Source of the DNA: Thysanoteuthis rhombus
Lineage: Eukaryota; Mollusca; Cephalopoda; Oegopsida; Thysanoteuthidae
Length of the DNA stretch: 64,000 nucleotides
Reading direction: 5' to 3'
Assembly: GCA_963457665.1 (NCBI GenBank)
Contig: OY735213.1
Location: 49,122,785 to 49,186,784 of the forward strand
Numbering within the stretch: position 1 is the first letter of the stretch; every line of letters begins with the position of its first letter. The translations under genes were made by a program, and so were the position numbers. The notes under the pieces were generated by a model, which saw nothing but the letters and a program-made list of their open reading frames with translations, ran no database searches and was not told where the DNA came from. Below, one piece after another: positions 56,517-64,000 of this stretch.

Positions 56517-56960
56517 TATTATTTCATTTTTTTCAAATCAAACATGAAAACTTTTGAAAATTCTTTGAGCACTCCCAGAGATATTGCGTGGTCTGACAGA
56601 TGTTTCATTAGAAAAAAGAATTGTCAAGAAACTAAATAGAAAATTTTCAGGCAGTGACTTTGATGTTACCCCCCTCTCTGATCGTGTAGATCGGGGCGGG
56701 CTGTCCCTTTTGCTCCTACCCGTGGTCTGCCTCTGAGTTAGTGTTATTGCCATAATACTGTGGATAGATGTAGAGCTTGAGTTATAAAAATCTTTCAGTT
56801 TATGAAGTTTACAATTTATGCTGTTTCTATAACAAGAGAGAATTTAAAAAAAATTCTAGCCTGTCAATATTTAGTGAAATTTGTCTTGCCTGCTGATAAA
56901 AATTATCTTTCGATTCAGTCCCACAGTTTTCTTTTTGGATCAATATTTAGATTATCTATG
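56517..56960 (-). repeat. Rep-D copy 3, non-coding part
   Basis: TTTTTTCAAATCAAACATG junction as in other copies, AGATATTGCGTGGTCTGACAG, ACTTTGATGTTACCCC and CAGTCCCACAG. The transposase scrap is deleted here. Confidence 0.68.
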
Positions 56961-56964
56961 ATTA

Positions 56965-57396
56965 GTCACTCTTTCTTTCTCTTGCCTCTTGATTTTCTTC
57001 AGTTTTTAAGTGATTCTGGCTAGCCATTTAGGAATATGTTATGCGTACAAGCCATACCAATGGAGCTAGAGTGGTGAAAATTTAGACCTTTACTCCTTAT
57101 TATGCCTAAAAAAACCTTTTTTTTCTGAAAACCTCCCCCCAAAAGTAGGCGGTCAAATTTGCAATGTTAGTTTACACTAAATTGGTCCCTTTGTTGGAGT
57201 CTGGCAGCATTCATGCTTGTTTTTTCAAAATGTAGACATTTTCAGTGATAACTGCCTAACAAAAGGCAAGAAGAAAAATTTATCAGTTAATTTCCCCCTT
57301 TTTCAAATTTTATGATTGATTACCCCCAACACAGCATGCTGCCAAAAGACATGTGTTATGTTGTGGTTTCTATTGAATGACTAACCAGACAGGTTT
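56965..57396 (+). repeat. Rep-A, forward, variant 5' part
   Basis: Same TCACTCTTTCTTTCTCTTGC opening as 52290. Then GCCATACCAATGGAGCTAGA, AACACAGCATGCTGCCAAAA and ATGACTAACCAGACAGG. Continues into Rep-D. Confidence 0.85.
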
Positions 57397-58470
57397 CCCC
57401 ATTTTTTTTCCTCAAATAAAACTGATGAAAATGTTTGAGAATTTTGTAATTCAAGTTAGTCCAAGTTCAAATAAGAATTATTTCACTGGTAGACTTTTAC
57501 ATGTAAACAAACTTCTTCATAACACTTCAGCCGATACAGTGATGTACTCAGGCATTCAAGCATCAGTGTTTCAAGTGGGATGTTTGCACAACAATCTCTA
57601 ATTTTTTCTCAAGTTCATAAAGGTCTTTTGTTCTTATTGCATAAACATTGCTTTTGATGCAACCCCTCAAAAAGAAATCATTCACCCTAACCCTTTGCCA
57701 GGGTGTGACTTTGAACCTCAATTGTGAAGTAAGTGCAGTGGCAGGCATATGGTTAGTATCTCATGGTGTCACACCTCCTACAGAACTTGCTCTCTTCTCA
57801 GGATATCTAGAATTTTGGTGATCTTTTTGTACTAATATTATTCACTATTCATAATGATTCCCCCATATTATTGAATGTGATGGCATAAGTCTACATTTAT
57901 TCACAATTCTATACAATGATATTCTTTGAGATATTGTAAAGACAGTCATGAGCATATTCAAAAGTGTACGGAAAAAAATCTCTTGACCAGAAAATTGTAT
58001 GATCCGCCCCAAAATTTAATGAACTCTTACTTACCGTACTGCTCACTCTCCCGCAAGATTTCACAGAAATTCAATGAGTGCTTTTGGAGATATTGTGTGG
58101 TCTGACAGATGTTTCATAACAAAAAAAGAATTACCAAGAAACTATATGAAAAAATTTTTAGGCAGTAATTTTGGTGTTACCCTCTCTGATAGTCTAACCT
58201 GGGGTGGGCAGCTCCTGCCAGCCTCGCCTTGGTCTGCCTCTCCATTAGAGTCATTGCCATAATAATGTGAGCATTTGATTAATATCACTCTCACTGAGAT
58301 TGGGCAGGATTCAGAAGAGAAAAAGGAAAAAGAAAATGTATATTCATTTTTGGGATACTCTCTGTTAAAAGAACCTGATCTTTACGTCACTTGTGTGAAT
58401 AATGATTTTCAAAATGCTAGATTAATCAGAACAGCCTTTCCCTTCTAGACATAAATTGAAATGAACAAGA
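57397..58470 (-). mobile_element. Rep-D copy 4: most complete, transposase C-terminal remnant
   Basis: Minus strand 57748-57563 is an open frame containing RVRVNDFFLRGCIKSNVYAI and RTKDLYELEKK. A one-base shift in the A run near 57600 then moves the match to IRDCCANIPLETL. It resembles the last part of mariner-like DDE transposases (D-F-F-L-W-G-Y-[LVI]-K). The catalytic D residues were not found upstream, so the 5' coding half is gone or too decayed. At 58350-58375 a TTTTTGGGATACTCTCTGT stretch corresponds to a mutated terminal TACAGGGTGTCCCAAAA motif. Confidence 0.75.
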
Positions 58471-59376
58471 AGTGGAAAGTCTTTTTTATCCACCTGGTAT
58501 GATACGGGATCAGAAAATCATTTGATATGCAATAGTTATAAATATATGTATGAAGTGTAGATAAACACTGTACAATCTACTTTCTTCCTTTTTTTCTATC
58601 TTTCTCTCTCCTTTCTTACTTACTCGTTCTTTCTATTTTTCATCTTGATGAATCTAAAAAAATTGGAATTGTATGACGTATTGTGATGTAAAGAAGAAAA
58701 AAAAAAGGTAATCTCTGTCCAGTTTCTCTATCATATCTTTCTATCTTTACCAATGCTAGGGACTGGTTGAAAAGAAAGAAGGATGCTATTTATCTCTCTC
58801 TGACAAGTATCATTTCAAGTCACTTAATTCCTAACAAACTGATTTGAAAATTGGTCTTGACAAAAAGTTTTCCTCACTCTGAGATCTGTTGATTTTTGTT
58901 GCAGTTGAAAAATAAGCAGAGGGTCAAAAGGTAAACTCTCCAGGTGATTCATTTGTATACAGTTCACCTGAACCTTGAAATAGTAACAGTTATAACTCGA
59001 TTTCATCTTCTCTGCCTCATTAGAGAGGGTGTGGCTGAGAGTCTGGATGAAAGATTCAGGAAGCCGTTTCTTCTTTCATCTTTTCTATTTAACCACACCT
59101 CCCAATCTTCTCTATCCTTCTACACCTTGACTTCCGTGCAATACCTCCTCACCTGTGGGGTGGTTGCGGATGATGGGACAGTTAATCAAGAGTTTAATCA
59201 ATCTCTTCATTATACACGTCATACACTCATCTTTAACTTCTTCAACTATGTGTAAGCTTTTATTATACGTAAAGATTTTACTTGAAACACCTGTTGACCT
59301 TTGTCGACCAGAAACACAAACGAATGCTTGCAGATGGTGTTTACACTTATCCAATTCAACAGAGATATATACAGAT
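58471..59376. other. Unassigned intron-like sequence
   Basis: Open frames at 58944-59255 (plus) and 59112-59354 (minus, VEEVKDECMTCIMKRLIKLL) overlap. A CAG/GTAAGT junction occurs at 59378. No family recognised, and the GTAAGT belongs to the start of a Rep-A copy. Confidence 0.3.
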
Positions 59377-59783
59377 CAGGTAAGTCACTCAATAGAAACC
59401 GTCATGCAACTTATTTGTTTTGGCAGCATGCCATTTTTGGGGGTAATCAATCAGAAAAAGGGGGGATCAATGAATAAGTTAATTCTCTTGCCTTTTGTTG
59501 GGCAGCAATCACTAAAAAAGTCTAAATTCACAAAAAAACAAGCAGATACAAATTGAGCATGAGTTTAGCATTGCAAACTGAACCCCCCTCTAAATAGGTA
59601 TTTACAAGGGGATTTTGGACCAAAAAACCTGAACCTTTTTCCTAGACATAATAAGGGGTAAATGTTCAAATTTTCAGCCTTCTAACACCATTGAAGTGGC
59701 CTGTACAAATGATATGTGCATAGCCAGACTGACCTGAAAACTGAAAGAAACCTATATTGACAGTTATGGCTGATGGCTTTTAA
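59377..59783 (-). repeat. Rep-A, reverse, nearly full
   Basis: CAGGTAAGTCACTCAATAG, GGCAGCATGCCATTTTTGG, TTGCCTTTTGTTGGGCAGC and ACAGTTATGGCTGATGGC. Confidence 0.88.
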
Positions 59784-59788
59784 TACTA

Positions 59789-60106
59789 CAACTGGCTGGC
59801 TATTTATGCACGTTTAGTCCTTATTATGTCTATGGGAAAAGTTTAAAAAAAAAAAAGATTTTCAGGAGTTGGGACCAATTTACAATGTAATTTATTGCTA
59901 AATTTGTCCTTCAATTTGAGTCTGGAAACATTCATACTTTTCAAAAAAAAATCAAAACTTTTTATTGATTCAGCGATAGGTGAGAAAAGTAACTTTATTC
60001 ATTGATCTCCCTTTTTTCTAACCTTTTGATTTATCATCCCAAACAAAGCATGTTGCAAGAAGTTGGTCATATGTCGGTTTTTATTGAGTGACTAATCAAA
60101 CTTGTT
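59789..60106 (+). repeat. Rep-A, forward, 5' part missing
   Basis: GGCTGGCTATTTATGCACG, CCAATTTACAATGTAA, TTGATTCAGCGATAGG and GTGACTAATCAAACTTG. Back to back with the preceding reverse copy. Confidence 0.84.
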
Positions 60107-60159
60107 ACACTTTATGTTACATGGTATAAATAAATAAACAAAAGAAGGTAATTTTCATT

Positions 60160-60315
60160 CGTTTTTTGATGATGATGATGTAAATAAACATTGAATAAAA
60201 ATCAACCACAATTCTTGTCTCAAATGCAGATAATTTATAAATATCTTCTGGAATGACTTTTATCTACTGTTTAAAACTGTCTGAGGGATAAGGTTTTTAT
60301 AGCTAGATGTAAACA
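60160..60315. other. Spacer with (GAT)n
   Basis: A (GAT)n run at 60167-60180 may be the tail of an otherwise lost RTE insertion. The rest is unassigned. Confidence 0.4.
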
Positions 60316-60850
60316 TAGGTGGCAAGCTTTCGGTATAGCAAGCTCAATCTTTAAGAACAAGAAAATCCCATTAGTTTTAAAAAGAAAGGTCCATGTCCAA
60401 TGCTTCCTCAAATAGTCACCTGTAACCAAGAAAGACCCACAAGCTGAGAACCATGCAACATGCGCATGAGAGGATAATACTTAACATTATAAGGAAAGAT
60501 CACGAAAAAGTGCAGTATATCAGGGAAAAACAGGAGTCAGGGATATCATGGAATCCATTAGAAAACTCAAATGGCCATGGGCTGGTCATGTTGCAAGAAT
60601 GTCAGACAACCGATGGACATCACAACTCACAACGTGGATTCCCAGAGATCATATGAGAAACTGTGGCTGGAAAAATATAAGGTGGCATGACGAGATTGAC
60701 AAGTTTAGAGAGTTTTGGCTCTGCGATGTCCATGAGAGAGAGTTCTGGCAAATCCTGGAGAGGGTTTATATTCAAAAAGGTATGCTAAAAGGAGGTGGAG
60801 GAGGAGGAGGTGGAGGAGGAGGAGGATGAGGATGATGATGATGATGATGT
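60316..60850 (+). mobile_element. RTE-1 3' fragment with expanded GGA/GAT tail
   Basis: Frames give WQAFGIASSIFKNKK-like, MQHAHERIILNI, ESIRKLKWPWAGHVARMSDN, RWTSQLTTWIPRDHMRN and WHDEIDKFREFWL. The usual L-K-D-stop is altered to a run of GGA/GGT triplets (60794-60825) before (GAT)n. Confidence 0.9.
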
Positions 60851-60917
60851 ACACAGGTACAAAGATGGGTTCATTCAGTAGGAAGGAATGAGAGAGCTTA
60901 ATATTTGTATAATTTTA

Positions 60918-61361
60918 TCCACAGGGTGTCTCAAAACTTACCATAAACATATTAGAAACTGTCGACAAAGGTTTCTATCAGTTTTTAAGTTGGTCTGACT
61001 GGCTGGCTATGTATGCATCATGTGTTCAGGACACATCAATGTAGCTGAAGGTTGTGATGAATCCTGGGGAAGGTCAATGTCTGACGACGAAATCTACAAA
61101 AAACGTTTTTTTGAAAATTCCTACCCTAAATAGTACTTTTGTAACTTTATCCTAAACTGAACCCCAAGTCGGTGCTCACTTCATTGAAAAAAAAAAAATC
61201 AGACTTTTCTGTGATCACTATCCAACAACAGACTAAAGAAGTAAGTTATTCATTAATCAGCTCTTTTTTCGAATTTTAATTGAATGATCCCCACCAACAC
61301 AGCATGCTGTCGAAAGATTTTGCTTATGTGATGCTTTTCCATAGAGTGACTGACCAAACAA
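60918..61361 (+). repeat. Rep-A, forward, preceded by a transposon-type end
   Basis: ACAGGGTGTCTCAAAAC at 60921 stands about 30 bases before TTAGAAACTGTCGAC. The copy runs to GTGACTGACCAAACAAC. A piece of about 45 bases (TGAATCCTGGGGAAGGTCAA) resembling the RTE-1 3' coding end interrupts it near 61060. Confidence 0.8.
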
Positions 61362-61374
61362 CTTTTTCTATTTT

Positions 61375-61700
61375 TTTTCCCTAATCAAACTAACAAAAAC
61401 TTTTGAAAATCATTACAAATAGACTAGAATATTTCAGAATTCTCTTATTCAAAATTTGCCAACTTGAAATGAACACATGAGAGCCAACTTCTTCTTCGCA
61501 CCTCAGCTGAGCCAGCGATTGCCGACATCAGTAGACATTTTGAGTGGGATATTTGCATACCAATCTCTGATTTTCCTCTTGAGTTCATAAAGGTTTGTTG
61601 GTCTTGCTGCATGAATTTTGCTCTCGATGTAGCCCCTCAAAAAGAAATCGTTAACCTTGGGCTGCAATTTTAACGTTTGTTATGCTGTCAGGCTGCAATT
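61375..61700 (-). mobile_element. Rep-D copy 5: intact transposase C-terminus
   Basis: Minus strand 61658-61503 is open for 51 codons to a TGA: KVNDFFLRGYIESKIHAARP, TNLYELKRKIRDWYANIPLK and MSTDVGNRWLS. This is the cleanest of the transposase remnants and fixes the reading frame of the others. It matches the tail of mariner-like DDE transposases; upstream coding sequence is replaced by Rep-F. Confidence 0.78.
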
Positions 61701-61739
61701 TTAACGTTTGTGTTATCACCATATTAATGTAGCCATCAA

Positions 61740-62115
61740 ATTCTTTTTCATATGCGAGTGTGTTTGGGTGTTCCAGAGCTCCTGGCCATACCGTTTTGTC
61801 TACAGACTTGAAAATTGGCACCAGTACTTTACTAGACCTCTTCAAAAAATGTGTTTTTGATTTTTGGGGAAAAAAGCTTTTTCAACCTTTTTCAACCTTT
61901 ATTTTGACAGCTATAGTTTATTAATAGCATTATGTTTCTGGATGGTATTTTTTTTCTCTATTACAGATGTTTTTCTATTGGAAAACACTGGTAATGTCAT
62001 ACATAGGATTTATTCTGATGATATGGAATTTTTTTTTTTACATGACTTCCAATTTTGACCCTACGGTTGTTCAATCATCAACTGCGATGTCAAGTTATTA
62101 TTATTTTCCTGCATT
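61740..62115 (+). repeat. Rep-F, uninterrupted copy
   Basis: CTCCTGGCCATACCGTTTTG, AAAATTGGCACCAGTAC, TTGACAGCTATAGTTTATTA, GGATTTATTCTGATGATATG and CCTACGGTTGTTCAATCATC. Shows the original order of 18020-18650. Confidence 0.78.
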
Positions 62116-62454
62116 AACATATATAGTCACTTTTAGGCCAATGTGTATTTATCTAATTACTGGTTTTCTAACCAGAACCCAGATATCACAGGATGCATTT
62201 CTATCATACCTAACTCACATATGCTGATATGAATCTGTTCATTCTTTTCTTTTTGTTCAAAAGGGTTTTTTTCTTTTAGTCATGGCCTACTTACTGAACA
62301 CATGATGATATACTTACTTTTTACTAGTTTACCTACTTAAATACATAGAGGTAGTGTTTCCTGTGGCATGTAGCCATACAGATTGATACACATATTTCAC
62401 TGGGAGGATATGAGCATTTTCATTGGTCTTTATTGCTCACCTGATGAAGGTATA
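62116..62454. other. Unassigned intron-like sequence
   Basis: No recognised feature. Confidence 0.35.

Positions 62455-62493
<39 letters not shown>
62455..62493. repeat. (AT)n microsatellite
   Basis: Alternating AT with one AC interruption. Confidence 0.93.
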
Positions 62494-62633
62494 AATCAGA
62501 AATTCTATGTATGTGAAGGATTGAAATTGGAGGAACTAAGTGACTCAGTCGGTGTGTTGTAACCTCTTCAGCTTGAAAAAACGATTGTAGGTCACAAGGG
62601 TCGTTTAGTTGATCGATGAGTAGGATAGTTTAT

Positions 62634-62936
62634 CGAAACAGTCAACCAGAACTGCCATCATTGGTTTCTTCTGTTTTTTTAATGATTCTAGCTGGCTGAC
62701 TGGCTGGCTATGTATGTGTCATGTACAGGCTGAACCAATGGAGCTAAAGGGCTGAAAATTTACTCCTTAGGTCTGGGGAAAAATTTTTTTTCTGAAAATT
62801 CTCCCCCCCTCAACAAAAAGTAACTAATTCATTAATCAGCCTTTTTTCCAATTTTACAATTGATCACCCCCAACAAGTCATGCTGCCAAAATATGTTGGT
62901 CACATGACAGTTTCAATTGAGCTACCAACCAGACCA
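62634..62936 (+). repeat. Rep-A, forward, internal deletion
   Basis: TCGAAACAGTCAACCAGAAC, GGCTGAACCAATGGAGCTAA, then a jump from the CCCCCCTCAACAAAAAG block to TAATTCATTAATCAGCC, AACAAGTCATGCTGCCAAAA and GCTACCAACCAGACC. Confidence 0.85.
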
Positions 62937-63118
62937 ATTTTTTTTTTTTATGCTTGAGGGAGCCAAATCTGTTATAACTTTTAATATTGTGAAATTCTGA
63001 TCAGTCATAAATCTTTTACATTTTTTTTATGCAATCAAGGTGAATTGACATAGATCAAATTCAAATTCTTGAATTGATTAAGATTTTGACAGCAGGCTGC
63101 GTTGGTGGGGTTCCTGGG
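62937..63118. other. Unassigned spacer
   Basis: No recognised feature. Confidence 0.35.
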
Positions 63119-63258
63119 CAACTACCCCCTGGATAATTTCTCCCAGATATCTACCCCCTGACAATAGCATACCAACTGAAGAGTTGAAGTTTGCGGAAAT
63201 TACGTAGTTAACCATGTATTTGATGAAACCCATGTAGAAATTATCCAGGGGGTAATTG
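63119..63258. repeat. Foldback with CTACCCCCTGGATAATTTC arms
   Basis: Arms 63119-63143 and 63234-63258 pair over about 22 of 25 positions around a 90-base loop. Further degenerate TACCCCCTG and GGGGGCAATTG words extend to about 63340. Confidence 0.8.
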
Positions 63259-63487
63259 TCAAGAGTCATTTGTCTGAGTGGGAGTTATCCAGGGTGCAGT
63301 TGCCCTATGGGGGCAATTGTTCCAGAGGCAGTTGTCATGATATCAATCAAACTAAAACAGTACAAAATTTTGGTTACAGTTTTGTGTTTTTTATAGAATA
63401 ATTTTTCTGGAACCTAGCTAGCATGAATATGAATTTGGGAACTACATTGACTCAGCCAATTTAACGATAAAGGAGAAGTCAAATCAT

Positions 63488-63540
<53 letters not shown>

Positions 63541-63924
63541 AAAACTGGTACTGCGCAGAAAAAAGAATTTATTTCAATGCAAAAATTTGACTGCAGTTTA
63601 AGCGTGTTTTGATTTTTGATCGTTGTGCCTGTCATTTTTTGAACTCATCTCCGTGTTTCTTTACCACTCAAATCAACATTTTTTGAATTTGTTCAAATTA
63701 TTTCCACACAGTAGTACATTCAAACATTTTTCTGAAAAAAAATGGCAAATTTAATTAAAAGCTTCAATGATCTAAAAAAATGTATTGAGTATGAATAAAG
63801 AAATGAAGAGGTTATGGTTCAGGTGTTGGGTTGGGGTTCGGATTGGTAACATGATATTTCATGTCTTGCCCCACCCTTTATTTTCTCACCCAAACAATTT
63901 ACCTACCTATGACATTTCTCTGTT
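63259..63924. repeat. Unassigned with (AT)n at 63489-63540
   Basis: Degenerate GGGGCAATTG words to about 63340, a 50-base AT microsatellite at 63489-63540, and otherwise unrecognised sequence. Confidence 0.7.
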
Positions 63925-64000
63925 GAATAGTTTATTAACCACCCCTTTTTCCAATTATTTTTATTGATTATCCTGAACAGGGCATGCTGCCAAAAAAGCT
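63925..64000 (+). repeat. Rep-A, forward, cut by window end
   Basis: TTAACCACCCCTTTTTCC, TTATTGATTATCCTGAAC and GGCATGCTGCCAAAA are the last third of Rep-A; the window ends inside it. Confidence 0.82.

Noticed and set aside
58944-59400. Possible exon ending at CAG/GTAAGT near 59378
   Set aside because: The GTAAGT is the CAGGT-AAGTCACTC start of a reverse Rep-A copy, and the frame has no recognised family.
61951-62058. Possible exon after a TTTTCTCTATTACAG acceptor
   Set aside because: Lies inside Rep-F, whose other copies (27525, 18020) do not keep the site or the frame.

Overview
This window is animal (metazoan) nuclear DNA. It is AT-rich, has no compact or operon-like genes, and has spliceable exons a few tens of codons long separated by many kilobases of repeats. 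The abundance of dinucleotide and (ATC)n microsatellites, tRNA-headed SINE-like repeats and RTE-clade retrotransposons would fit a mollusc, perhaps a cephalopod. That placement is an inference from repeat style, not a demonstrated identity.

The only host gene I can support lies on the + strand as three short exons: 28601-28797, 43631-43715 and 49463-49579. Each has a clean AG acceptor and GT donor, and the reading phases fit (in phase 1, out phase 0; in 0, out 1; in 1, out 1). In order, their translations match consecutive segments of ARMH1 (armadillo-like helical domain containing 1, C1orf228 in human) as I remember that protein. Introns of about 14.8 kb and 5.7 kb separate them. The rest of the gene must lie outside the window or in exons I could not find, so the window is essentially a stretch of ARMH1 introns.

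The introns are filled with mobile and repeated DNA. (1) 'Rep-A' is a module of about 450 bp that I do not recognise. I count 28 full or partial copies in both orientations, roughly 9 kb by hand-drawn boundaries. I call + the orientation that opens with TAGAAAC and closes with ACCAGACCTG. (2) 'RTE-1' is an RTE-clade non-LTR retrotransposon with about a dozen fragments. The best (40373-42035, minus) is nearly open through the reverse transcriptase and C-terminal region, and its 3' tail is a (GAT)n repeat. A second lineage, 'RTE-2', keeps an apurinic-type endonuclease domain at 6330-7100. (3) 'Rep-D' (about 49.7-61.7 kb) carries the C-terminal part of a mariner-like DDE transposase on the minus strand, repeatedly flanked by Rep-A. 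(4) Four hAT-like elements have terminal inverted repeats and decayed 8-bp target duplications. (5) tRNA-headed SINE-like repeats are present. (6) Smaller families recur 2-4 times: Rep-B, C, F, G and H. (7) There are many microsatellites, local tandem duplications and foldbacks.

Layout: 0-13 kb is old RTE fragments, microsatellites and Rep-A; 13-28 kb holds hAT elements, paired Rep-A copies and rearranged RTE copies; 28.6 kb has the first exon; 29-43 kb holds Rep-B/C, SINEs, hAT and the youngest RTE copy; 43.4-49.6 kb has a perfect foldback and two exons; 49.7-62 kb is the Rep-A/Rep-D array; 62-64 kb is Rep-A, a foldback and an (AT)n tract. No rRNA, functional tRNA, CRISPR or bacterial-type feature was seen. 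All similarity statements are by eye and memory; no search was run.
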